DNA of 64,000 nucleotides from Apoderus coryli (GCA_911728435.2 OU452216.1:7886342-7950341), one strand, 5' to 3'. Numbered from the stretch's first letter, positions 11,901 through 20,407 are shown. The notes: generated by a model not told the origin, from the sequence alone. A program made the numbers and translations.

Positions 11901-13678
11901 TAGTCATCGAACTCCTCCTTGGTTTTTCTGAAAGAAATATAACATATTATTATTAGGAATGGGCTTGTTTAACAAAACAAGACTTAAAATCCGAGAGTTT
12001 GTCTGTCAACCACTATACTTTCACCAGACGGCCGTTTCGTCGATCCACGACTCATCAGTGGTGATCGGTCAGTAGTTGACAGCCAAACTCTCGCAAATAA
12101 TGTGGTATATACCACAAACGGTACAGAGATGTAAAAGGATGTGTTTGGCGACATCTAGTTTTATTGTTGGTAGTACGCAGAGTGAACACAGTTACTTTAT
12201 GGGGTCAGAGACCTCCCAGGCAGTCGATATAGGAACTGTGTTCACTCGGTGTACTACCAACAATAAAACTAGATGTCGCCAAACACATCCTTTTACATAT
12301 TATTATTAGGTATATATAGGTAAGTTTAAAAAGTATGATTTTTTAAATTTTTGAACCCATTTTTCAACCCCTTTCCTAAGCTCAATATTTCCTAAAAGCT
12401 AATGAGCACCTACACAACATATCCTGTAGTGTTTATGTACCAAATTTGCTAAAATATTATATTAATAAAAATTAAATCCAACGACTGCGATTTAAAAAAA
12501 AAGGCTGAATGTACAAGTTTCAATTTGGATGCCGAAAGAGAAGTGATTTTTTAGTATACGATAATTATATTATTCTTAGAGAATAGTCGAATATAGCAAA
12601 AAGCTGTTGTACCTACTGAACGGATTAAATTCAATTATTTGCATTGTTATCGGGTTTTATTTGAATTTACTGTTATTATCCTTACCTTACTACACCTCTA
12701 CCCCCATCCAGGGGCACCATTTTTGTTCTTCTGTATATGGGCTTTTTATCTTTCTGAAAAATAAATATCAAAATCACGTTATTCAAATGATACAACAAAT
12801 AGAAATAAAGGATGGAATGATATAGGTACCTAAATTTAACCGTTATCGAGAATTTTACGAATGAATATAACAAAATCGATATTATTATTACAAATTAAGA
12901 AAGTTCCTATAAACATAGTTCTGCAAACGCATTGTAACCGAGATACAGGGCGTTCAAAATTAGCCCCTGATGATGGTTTTTTGTTAATATTAACCTACCT
13001 ATTTGATTTTTAATTCTTATAATACCTATTATATATTATAATTATATCAAAATACAAGAAAACCATTTTTAGGCAAATTACAATTACTTTTATTAATGTA
13101 TACCACCTATTTTTGAATTGAAAATGACTTTAAATTTAAAAATAAAAAAATCCAGAGCCGTATTTCATAAAACCAAGTTGATGATGGTATTTAAAAAACA
13201 AAACGTCGTAGTGAAAACATTTGTAAACGCTATGTTATTCTCCCCAACAAAAAAGAATGAGTTGCTATTAACAATTGGGAATTTAGAGAATATTATTTAC
13301 AACTACTATAACTACATTTAAATACATATACACTGTGGCACAAGAATAATGGCCGCCACAGTTTAAAACAAAGTACTATTTTTGTTAAATGTGTTGAGTG
13401 TATCGTTTTTTAAACTTGTTAAAAGAATTACATAATGTTTAACGTATCGTATTTTGCGAGTTACATAAAAATAAATGTAATTTCAGTCGTACACCTTCGA
13501 AATAAAAAAAATAAAGGAAATAATTTTCATCTTACTTGAAAGAACGGGAATAAGTCTCTGATGATTTATGGCTATTACTTAAGATTTGAATATGATAGAG
13601 ACTTCCGAATACTTTCTTAAAGCAAAGCTAAGTTGTATCTAATAACTAAACTAAAGTACTTACTTTTTTTTCATCCAT
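5945..13678 (-). CDS. Putative HMGA-like protein with multiple AT-hooks, assembled from cassette exons
   Basis: The proposed minus-strand coding order is start exon 13,664-13,692 (ATG at 13,678), M2 12,686-12,753, A2 11,793-11,927, E5 11,009-11,116, B2 10,243-10,311, A1 7,285-7,419, B1 6,414-6,509 and terminal exon 5,945-5,973. The A and B exons hold seven AT-hook cores in total (RGRGRPR and KRGRPKK twice each, plus PRGRPRK, PPGRPKK and PPGRPRK). The last exon adds an acidic tail (DNDCDAAE). Several minor-groove hooks plus an acidic tail is the layout of HMGA chromatin proteins. A, B, E and T exons are mutually in phase. M2 leaves in phase 2 and joins A2 in frame only if an AG 11 nt inside A2 is used. 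AATAAA-like sequence lies just past the stop near 5,895. The whole model is inferred without transcripts. Confidence 0.45.
6200..6660. repeat. B-cassette duplicate (pair of 10,031-10,490)
   Basis: About 450 bp, including exon B1 and both flanking intron stretches, is repeated at 10,031-10,490 with few changes. The exon was therefore copied together with its intronic surroundings. Confidence 0.85.
6414..6509 (-). CDS. Cassette exon B1: two AT-hooks
   Basis: A 96-nt minus-strand exon lies between TTTATTTCAG and AAGA|GTAAGT, phase 1 in and out. Its 31 codons contain RPPGRPKKKK and RRPPGRPRKNK, each with the GRP core and flanking basic residues of an AT-hook. The local CG-rich codons (CCCCCGGGGCG) contrast sharply with the AT-rich surroundings. 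Copy B2 at 10,243-10,311 lacks 27 nt in frame. Confidence 0.6.
6952..7000 (-). ncRNA. Hammerhead ribozyme, second family
   Basis: On the minus strand, CTGAGGA is followed by a perfect 6-bp stem II (GACAAT/ATTGTC, loop AAAG), then GAAAC, a palindromic AACGTT stem III, and GGC pairing back to GCC at the base of stem I, with further pairs beyond a mismatch. It belongs to a different sequence family from the E-cassette ribozymes and lies in the intron between A1 and B1. Confidence 0.65.
7190..7510. repeat. A-cassette duplicate (pair of 11,693-11,950)
   Basis: Sequence from the GTAATGGATTATTTCAGA motif through exon A1 and beyond is repeated at 11,693-11,950. The exons are about 95% identical by eye. 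Confidence 0.85.
7285..7419 (-). CDS. Cassette exon A1: two AT-hooks
   Basis: A 135-nt minus-strand exon lies between ATTTCTTTCAG and AAAAG|GTAAAA, phase 1 in and out, 44 codons. It contains CRGRGRPRLNRS and then PRKRGRPKKVK, two textbook AT-hooks about 15 residues apart. It differs from A2 (11,793-11,927) partly by synonymous changes. Confidence 0.65.
8210..8522. repeat. Large foldback element, about 120-bp arms
   Basis: The sequence begins GGCTGTTTGATCA and ends TGATCAAACAGCC. The arms are nearly perfect inverted copies around an AT-rich spacer near 8,330-8,400. No coding capacity; a MITE or foldback transposon. Confidence 0.9.
8527..8692. repeat. Near-perfect palindrome (MITE)
   Basis: Two arms of about 80 bp meet at a T/A centre near 8,606. 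Fragments of this MITE flank several E exons. Confidence 0.9.
8787..8892 (-). pseudogene. Degenerate E-type exon (E4)
   Basis: Splice signals resemble those of the intact E exons, but the length is 106 nt rather than 108, and the phase-1 frame stops at the second codon (GT-AAG-TAA). It would have to be skipped for the AT-hook frame to continue. Confidence 0.4.
8955..9000 (-). ncRNA. Degenerate hammerhead ribozyme, E4 copy
   Basis: The CTGAAGA core, stem II and GAAA are kept, but the stem III/cleavage segment has become TAGGTAAT, so the GUH triplet and stem I' are damaged. It is probably inactive, in line with the decayed E4 exon beside it. Confidence 0.5.
9480..9605. repeat. T-rich low-complexity tract
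   Basis: Runs of 6-10 T interrupted by GA, CA or AA. Similar to the tracts at 4,845-4,985 and 5,545-5,680. Confidence 0.8.
10243..10311 (-). CDS. Cassette exon B2: one AT-hook
   Basis: A 69-nt minus-strand exon, phase 1 in and out (donor ACAA|GTAAGT). It encodes RRPRGRPRKT, one consensus AT-hook. The first hook of B1 is reduced to RPPGPK by a 27-nt in-frame deletion, so the frame survived the loss. Confidence 0.55.
11009..11116 (-). CDS. Cassette exon E5
   Basis: Intact 108-nt E exon, phase 1 in and out, open throughout, Arg/Gly/Ser-rich (KGRRGGARG then RTRSGSS). A hammerhead lies at 11,219-11,268, 103 nt upstream. RG-rich linkers are common next to AT-hooks, but the function is unknown. 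Confidence 0.5.
11219..11268 (-). ncRNA. Hammerhead ribozyme, E5 copy
   Basis: All core bases are intact (CUGAAGA, GAAA, GUU), with perfect stems I and II. It forms one end of the foldback element 11,219-11,626. Confidence 0.85.
11586..11626 (+). ncRNA. Hammerhead ribozyme, plus strand
   Basis: CTGATGA, stem II GGAAC/GTTCC with loop AGTGA, GAAAC-AT-GTT, and stem I GCCA/TGGC directly at the junction. All catalytic core positions match the consensus. Confidence 0.8.
11793..11927 (-). CDS. Cassette exon A2: two AT-hooks
   Basis: A 135-nt minus-strand exon, phase 1 in and out, with CRGRGRPRLNQS and RKRGRPKKVK. The donor is AAAAG|GTAAAA. It differs from A1 at a handful of bases, two of them synonymous. 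The alternative +2 frame hits a stop after 26 codons, while the AT-hook frame is open to the end. Confidence 0.65.
12021..12064 (-). ncRNA. Hammerhead ribozyme, classic GUC type
   Basis: The minus strand reads TCACCA, CTGATGA, stem II GTCG/CGAC (loop TGGAT), GAAA, palindromic CGGCCG, the GTC cleavage triplet, then TGGTGA pairing perfectly (6 bp) with the start. Every conserved position is present. It is flanked by an inverted GAGAGTTT/AAACTCTC repeat (about 11,992-12,093), so it sits inside a small foldback element. Confidence 0.9.
12129..12299. repeat. Foldback element with 65-bp arms
   Basis: ATGTAAAAGGATGTGTTTGG at one end is inverted at the other. The arms are nearly perfect around a spacer of about 40 bp. 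Confidence 0.9.
12686..12753 (-). CDS. Cassette exon M2 (MVPLDGGRGV exon)
   Basis: A 68-nt minus-strand exon from TTTATTTTTCAG to AAG|GTAAGG, phase 0 in. It follows the MDEKK start exon in frame and adds KDKKPIYRRTKMVPLDGGRG, a basic N-terminal segment. It leaves with two leftover bases. The paralogue M1 is at 3,983-4,042. The mostly synonymous differences between them support coding. Confidence 0.5.
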
Positions 13679-13692
13679 TTTGGAGTTGTGAT
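13664..13692 (-). CDS. Start exon (MDEKK) of the AT-hook cluster
   Basis: The acceptor TACTTATTTCAG is followed by 14 nt of 5' leader, then ATG in a good context (CAAAATGG), five codons, and the donor |GTAAGT at phase 0. It joins M2 in frame. The leader exon is probably the one ending at 18,418. Confidence 0.4.
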
Positions 13693-15250
13693 CTGAAATA
13701 AGTATATTGCTTTTATTTAATAATAATAATAATAAAGGTCTTTTATTGCATATTTAACAAACAAGTAAATTAATTTTTTATATACGCAATTGGGCGAGAT
13801 TCAGTACGTCTGTTCAATTGATAAATATTAAGATCCGAATATTAATTGAACATTAGTAGCAAACGGTTCAAGATACAATCTAAAATAACCGCCTACAATT
13901 TAGATACAGGGTAATTCAAGGCTTTTAATTTTTTAATATTTTCGGTATATACAGAGGTCTTTTTGGGTGTTGTAGTAATATACACAGGGTGACCACAGTT
14001 CACTTTTGAATGTGTTATTTATTATGTACAGGCTTTTAAATAATTTACTTGTATACAGGGTAATCCCAATGCACTTTGAAGTGAATTATTTATCATGTTC
14101 AAAACAATATATACAGGGTGATGCAAAAAATATATTAATTTTACCACACGTAAATTTTTTAGAGCAAAACGAAAATGTGAGAAACTTTTTTAGTTTGCTA
14201 GAATGGTTTCATACATTTTTAGCTCTCCATATCATATATGTAATATATGATATGGAGAGCTAAAAATATATATAAATTTTAGATAAATGACAAAAAGGTC
14301 ATAAAATTATTACTTTTACACTTAAATATGGAGAGCTATTCGTGCCTCGAGGGCAACAGTTTATTAAGATTACGGAATAACTTTGGCCTCTGAAATTCTT
14401 TTATAAAAAAATTAAATTTCTTTTTGCAAATGTTGACGGTCTTGAATCATATCCCAACTAGCAATTCGACATTCTTAAAGAACTAATATATTTTATAATT
14501 ATTTTATTGTCGCTTAGTTAAAACTTTTTTGTTCTTTAAAGTTTCGTTTCGTGATTAAACTGCTGTGTTAAACTTTTCTGTGACAAAAATTGTTTTAAGA
14601 ACGTTTTTACAGCAAAATAATAAAATAGTTATAAAATATGATATTGTAACAATTTTATAAACGTTTATAAAATACTTTTTGTAGGACGAATTTGTTTCGA
14701 ATGATGATTGGTTTTGAAAGCATTTTGTAAAAGTACTAGTCTGGATTAACTTGTTCCTTTAAAAACAATTATAAAATTATTCTGTTAAAGTACATTTCGT
14801 AATAATAAAATAGTTTTTTTATTGTCGTTATTAAGAGCGATTTGTTATCTGCAGCAAATTGGTGCGCAAATTAATAATTACAAAATTGTTTTTTAGTTAT
14901 TTTATTAAAAACAATAAAAAAATAAATATGTTGCCAATACATATTTTATAAAATTAAAATGTTGTCATAAACATTACCCAGAACTAATATATAACATAGT
15001 CTTATTTATTTTCAACTGATATTTATTGTTATATCATACACAGGTTTAAAATGTTGTCCAAACGAAAAGCAGTTGTGCATTTAATAGAAAATTAATTACA
15101 ATATTATAAATTAGCAAAGGCAAAACATTAGTGACTATAATAAAGAGTAGCAAACTGTAATGGAATCTAATCAAATTAATGACAATTTATAAGACACCAA
15201 ATATTTTGAAGACTGATAAATTCTCAGGAGGAATTATTACTAGATGGTGA
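13693..15250. other. AT-rich intron/intergenic with TACAGGGT repeats
   Basis: Four TATACAGGGT-type motifs occur at 13,900-14,120. A perfect palindrome, TTTTTAGCTCTCCATATCAT and its inverse, lies at 14,217-14,267. No exon or gene is recognised in the remainder. Confidence 0.5.
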
Positions 15251-15254
15251 GCGG

Positions 15255-15762
15255 GTAGCCGAAATAGTCCAAAGGCCTAATTGGGCCATTTTTCTTCGAA
15301 AATGAGCAAGGATTGGCCGTTACAGTCAATGGCGATCGTTATCGGGCCATGTTGAACGAATTTTTATTCAGAAAAATTGAAGAGGAGGATATTGGTAACA
15401 TTTAGTTTCAACAGGACGGCGCTACGTGCAACACAGCCGAAGCTACACTCGATGTTTTGCGCCCTGTTTTTGAAGATCGCATTATCAGCCGCAGAGCTGA
15501 TGTCGTTTGGCCACCTCGGAGCTGCGATTTGACACCGTTGGACTATTATTTGTGGGGTGCCGTCGTCAAATATAAGTGTTACGTCGACAAGCCAGAGACA
15601 ATTGACGCTTTAAAGAACAATATTCGTGAAGCCATTGGTGAAATACAGCTGCACACAATCGATAATGTGCTTAAAAATTGGACCGATCGTGTAGAGGCTA
15701 CTGCATGGCCAGCCGAGGCAGCCATTTGAATGAAATTATTTGTCATTTCTGGCAGACCCAAT
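15255..15762 (+). pseudogene. Truncated mariner-type transposase
   Basis: The 3' half of the same family as 30,228-31,502. It keeps QQDGAT with the second catalytic Asp, PPRSCDLTPLDYYLWG with the third, and the end KNWTDRVEAT. The N-terminal domain and first Asp are missing and the frame is broken near 15,410. It ends at the terminal inverted repeat CTGGCAGACCC. Confidence 0.85.
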
Positions 15763-15927
15763 ATTTACATAAAGTTTACATTTTTAAAAAATACAAACTT
15801 TATGTAAATATCTCGAAAACAAATGAACCTAGAGAATTATTTTTATATCTTGTCGGAAACAAATTATTATTCTTCTAATTTAGGATTGATTAGTTATAAA
15901 TTAAAAATTATTAAATCATATAACTAC

Positions 15928-16035
15928 CTGTAGTTGAAGATCCACTCCTGGTCCTGGTGAAGTGGATCCGGGCGGGTGAGGAGGAATTTTGCACCCCCCT
16001 CTCACCTCCTCTCCGCCCTTTTAAGATCCACTTAC
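15928..16035 (-). CDS. Cassette exon E6
   Basis: Intact 108-nt E exon (KGRRGGERG then RTRSGSS), phase 1, upstream of the start exon on the minus strand. It is therefore not in the main coding model unless another upstream start is used. It lies within a cassette of about 750 bp (15,790-16,560) that duplicates 10,870-11,640. Confidence 0.4.
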
Positions 16036-16137
16036 CTGAAAACAAGAAAAAGGAAATACAGGATAGTGAAAATAACACAATAAAAGTGTACTTAAAACAT
16101 GGTAAAATATAAAAAATATCTTTATATAAATATTCAA

Positions 16138-16187
16138 ATTAGTGAAACATGTTTCGGAACTACAGTTCCATCTTCAGTGACACTAAT
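16138..16187 (-). ncRNA. Hammerhead ribozyme, E6 copy
   Basis: Intact CUGAAGA/GAAA/GUU core. The stem I bulge is UC rather than CC. It ends 103 nt upstream of the E6 acceptor. Confidence 0.85.
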
Positions 16188-16503
16188 ACCTAGTCACTTA
16201 CGTTGAAAATTGTATAAATTAATTTATGGTTTAATTTTTGCCGAATACATGAATTTTAGAAACATGAACACTAGAATATACAAAAGAAAAAATAATTAAT
16301 TTTTAAGTTTTCTAAATTTTATCAATTGATTTCATTTATTGTTTTTATATTATTGAATATTTTTCACAAAATGCTAAGTGGTTTTGTTAGCATTGTATAA
16401 CTGCTTGACTCTGATTTTTCTTTTGTATATTTTAGTATTCATGTTTAGAAAATCCATGTATACAGCTTAGACACTAGGTAAGATTTTTGTAAAGTTTATT
16501 AAC

Positions 16504-16544
16504 GCCACTGATAATGGAACAGTGAGTTCCGAAACATGTTTGGC
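16504..16544 (+). ncRNA. Inactivated hammerhead ribozyme, plus strand
   Basis: Same as 11,586-11,626, but the core reads CTGATAA: the essential G of CUGANGA is A. Stems are intact. Expected to be catalytically dead. Confidence 0.75.
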
Positions 16545-16839
16545 TAAGTGAAAATCAATATAAAACATTTTGTGGAGTAGACGTCTTTGTTTTGTAAAAA
16601 TACGTAAGGAAGTTCATATCCACTTCCGGCATAACCGGAAGTGCAGTCATATTGAAAATATTTGTAAAAAGAAACTATTTCCTTCTTATATTTATGTTTT
16701 CTCCTAAAACTTCTAATGTAAGGCGTATATAATATCATTGTAACATGAAATTATCTGCTTCCACGCTTTCTAACAATTCAATTCAATATTTAGAAAACTC
16801 CACAAAGAATCACCACATCGTCCTACGTAATTATTTCAA

Positions 16840-17032
16840 GTTGCACCTACCTTGTTCAAGTTGCTCCAGTGCTTCCAGTCAAGTTACCCAAGTATGGGTG
16901 ATATATTTAGACTCTCTGCATCTTCTGATCCACCTTCTCCTCCATATATACATATAATACAAAAAAAAAAAAAAACCCAACTATAATACAAAAAAAAAAA
17001 AAAAAAAAACTTGACATTCTGGTCCATTCATC
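16840..17032 (-). other. Decayed E-like exon expanded by T-runs
   Basis: The acceptor TTTTTTATTGCAG is followed by DEWTRMSS (compare DKWII of E2), then two long T-runs with GTATTATAG, then GGAGGAGAAGGTGGATCAGA, and a good donor (AACAAG|GTAGGT). The segment with AAATATATCACC aligns with the end of E2, so this looks like an E exon invaded by the A/T repeat seen at 2,640-2,935. Confidence 0.35.
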
Positions 17033-17039
17033 CTGCAAT

Positions 17040-18410
17040 AAAAAAAAGAATAACATTACACTCACACTAAAATTAATGAAAATCAGTATTGAAATGGTCT
17101 CCAAAAACCCATTTTTTTTGAAAACAAATCATTTATTCTTTCTAACAAAATTTTTACAACACATTTTGAGTCCTCTAAACAGTGCTAAAAACACTGGTAC
17201 CCAGGATACAACTAATAATGCCATACGCTACGAACTTCATAAGAAAAACAATAATGTAATTTAATCCTTACAATAGAAACACAAACCGAAAGTTGGGACA
17301 AAATATAGAATAGAATATGGTTCTAGACTCTAAGGTGAACCCAGCTCAAGGTACATCTCAACATATTTTTCTTTAAATTTAGCTTTACTAGGAGCCATTA
17401 AGTAAATATTCAAGTAATTGTAAAGTGCTAATTACTGAAAAAAAAAAATGGTATGCCACTGTTTTTTTTTAAGTAAAAATTATTTCTGGAATCCTTGTTC
17501 AATTTACAACAAAAAAACACTCCTCACTTTTTTTCGTTTGACACATCGTTTGCCAGTAAAAAATTAAAATTCTTTAAGCAAACTGCAATTCAACCAATAC
17601 TTACTTTCGAGTTAAAATTTTCGTTTCTGATTAATTTGTTTTCAGAAATCAGTATGAGAAAATTTTAATTTTTTATTACCAAATGGCAGGTCAAACGAAA
17701 AAAAATAAAAAGACTTTTTTGGTGTAAATTGAACAAAGATTCCTGAAATAATGTTTACTAAAAAAAATTTGCCCAAAGATGTGTGCGTACAAACTCCACT
17801 GGTGGAATTGAAATAAAAATTTTTACATAAAATGATGTAGGTATCTAAATTATCTTGCAAACGTTGCAAATTTATTATTATATTATTTCAATTCCAGCAG
17901 TGGAGTCCGTTCAGACAAATCTTTGAACAAATTTAGTGAAAAAAAAATGGTATGCCACTGTTTCTTTTGTTCAATTTACAACAAAAAGGTTTAGTTGATA
18001 TAATTAAGATGCTATTAATTATTATGTATTATTATTGTTAACAATTATTTCATTTAAAGGGCAAAACATTTCTTATTTTATGCAAAATAATTCTATTCTA
18101 CTTAGACTAAATAAGTAGGTAGTAGTAAATAAACATTATTTTTAAATTCTATCAGATTTTGCTATTTTAGTAAAAAAGTTGTCTTATTCTTATCACCCCT
18201 CACCTACAATTCAATTAGTTTAATGATAAATAAGCACCATTTTTACTCTAATATAAGTACTGCAAATCTTCATATTTATTAAATTTTCTATTTTTAAATG
18301 TCACAAAAAATAATATAATATTCACTTTAAAGCTATGACCTTCTGAAGGTCAGCAGGATTCAACTACTGCAAACAAAATAATTTTTCAGTTCTATAATGA
18401 TAAATTTAAA
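17040..18410. other. AT-rich intergenic/intronic sequence
   Basis: Several diverged copies of a short repeat around ATTCAATTTACAACAAAAA and its inverse (about 17,500-17,760 and 17,945-17,990). No coding region recognised. Confidence 0.4.
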
Positions 18411-18417
18411 AACTTAC

Positions 18418-18690
18418 ATTTTTGAAATTTAATCCAACTTATTACACAATACATGTAATTGTTATATTTACACTGCACCGGTAATACACAATGCACAAAC
18501 AATACACAAATTTTTGAATTTTTAAATAAAACGTTGCTAAATAGATACTTCGCGTACCCGTTTTCACAAATAAATGGCGGAGAGTTAACTGTTGACAGCA
18601 TACGCGAATTTCCTTTTGTGCCGAGCCAATGCGAATCCTCGTGCGCGCGTCTGCTTGTTGCAGGCCGGGTTTATACAGCATAATCATAAA
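18418..18690 (-). promoter_or_regulatory. CpG-rich promoter and 5' leader exon for the AT-hook cluster (putative)
   Basis: A locally GC/CpG-rich stretch (GACGCGCGCACGAGG, GGCTCGGC) in otherwise AT-rich DNA runs on the minus strand into an exon-like segment ending at a consensus donor (CAAAAAT|GTAAGT) at 18,418. It has no long frame, as expected of a 5' UTR exon. The next downstream acceptor with a good start codon is at 13,692. The transcription start is not pinned. Confidence 0.4.
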
Positions 18691-18718
18691 TACATCGTAC
18701 GTATCATTGTGTTTATTA

Positions 18719-19158
18719 TAGCTTTATTCGGGTTCGTCCAAGAACTGTTCTAGAACTGTGCGTAGTTCAAATTGATTTAGAACGGTTCTAGAACCAGCAG
18801 ATTGCTGTTCGGGTTTGCAATAAAAAAGTCCGAAAACGGTTCTAGAACTGTCAGAATCGATTCCTGCTGTTGGGCAAGAACCGATCTCTGTTTTTGGATT
18901 ATTTGCTACACATGCGCATATCAATAAACGTGTTATTTATGTTTTTGTAGGTTAAAATTCTACTAAAAACATAAATAACACATTTGATATGCGCATGTGT
19001 AGGAAATAATCCAAAAACAGTCCGAGATCAGTACTTGTCCAATAGCAGGGATCGATTCTAACAGTTCTAGAACCCAAAACGGTTCAACAAAACGCGAACG
19101 TGTATATTTATATTGCGCATGCTCCTGACAGTTATTGTACGAACCCGAATAAAGCTAA
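18719..19158. mobile_element. Foldback element with GTTCTAGAAC motifs
   Basis: The ends AGCTTTATTCGGGTTCGT and ACGAACCCGAATAAAGCT are inverted copies. The arms of about 200 bp meet near 18,955. The 10-bp palindrome GTTCTAGAAC occurs four times (near 18,747, 18,783, 18,840, 19,062). It sits just upstream of the putative promoter at 18,418-18,690. Confidence 0.8.
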
Positions 19159-19504
19159 TAGCTTCGTTCGCGGCCACGATTCTGAATTGATTCTAGTTCT
19201 CTACGCTTGCGCAGTTTCGATTTCGGCGTTCGCGGTGAAAAAATTATCCAACTACTAGCAATTATGGAATCAAAGAATTGTCTTGTAACATTGAGCGTAG
19301 ACAAGGGGTTTAAAAGAGGGTTCAAATATTTTAAAAAAATCATATTTCTTAAACTTATCCGAAATACTGCATAAGTTTTTACGCATTTAATTGAATATAA
19401 CCTAAAATATTGAACATAACCTAAAAAATGTTACATAAATGAACTGGTTCACACAGGCGTAAAATAAAAATAAGTAGGTACTTAGAAAAAACATTTACCG
19501 GGTG

Positions 19505-19865
19505 TATTTGTTGCATGTTCATCTACATTTGCTGTTGGATCACCGCCAAATTAGATTGTCAGCGCTCCATTTATTTGCTGCTGAGGCTGCTGTTGCACCT
19601 GTTGTTGCGCTGGCGTTATCGGTGTATGGCCGGCCATTTGAATTTGCTGTTGGGGAATATCCTGGATGGTTTGCACTAGGACATAACAAGGAATATTAAT
19701 TATATTTCACAGTTGACTGTTCAAACTCTTTCTATTTACTTATCAAGGGTTTCACTTGGATTTGTTGCTGCTGTTGCCCTTGCTGTTGTAACTGATATTG
19801 TTGAAACGCCTGCTATTGAATGGCTTGTTGTTGCTGCTGTTAATTACGGGTTGGAAATTATCAAT
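19505..19865 (-). pseudogene. Gln-rich gene remnant, two exons with stops
   Basis: Minus strand. The first exon-like part (about 19,865-19,745) reads QQQQQ-AIQ-stop-QAFQQYQLQQQGQQQQQ. After a plausible short intron the second reads QTIQDIPQQQIQMAGH, more Gln-rich sequence, a TAA (19,551-19,553), then in the same frame FGGDPTANVDEHATNTP and a donor. Removing the TAG (19,813-19,815) and TAA would leave one continuous Q-rich frame, so this is a decayed exon pair of a Q-rich, transcription-factor-like protein. The family is not identified. Confidence 0.45.
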
Positions 19866-20407
19866 CCAAACAATTTTCTAATGGTCAAAAATGGCACCCA
19901 AATGAAAAATGGCCGAAATGCAACAAGAAGGGCGGGAATAGCCGGTGCATCAGGTGATACCAAAACGGTTAATCAGAAATCCCTAAATGTCACTAATAGG
20001 GAGATACCATTATAGCGAAACAATCGATAGTCTCACGACAACGTCGAAACACAAATAAAAAAGTCAAAACGCAATCATTACCAAACGTTACGCCACTGGA
20101 ACAAGTCGCAACATTACTCTCCACAATACAACACGCGAAATCACGAGTTATGTAACGTAAAAACAAGCGAACTTATAGCCGTACGCCATAGAATTGCATT
20201 ACGTGGTAACACCGAAATCGACAAGCACGCATAGTCAAACCGGCAACAGGACAATATGAAAATCACTAGCCTTGACAGTGTCAAATTGACACTTGACACA
20301 TATCAATGACAGTTTATGGTGGTTAGGTACCAGAAGAAATAAAGAAGTAAAACATTAATTATTTAACAAATATATACGGAGTAATCAGCCAAAAGTAATG
20401 TGGAATC

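Noticed and set aside
11793..11927. Alternative frame of exon A2 reading KTKEEFDDYGGLSGTGAAPF
   Set aside because: Would match the outgoing phase of M2, but stops inside the exon, and differences between the A copies change amino acids in this frame while several are silent in the AT-hook frame.
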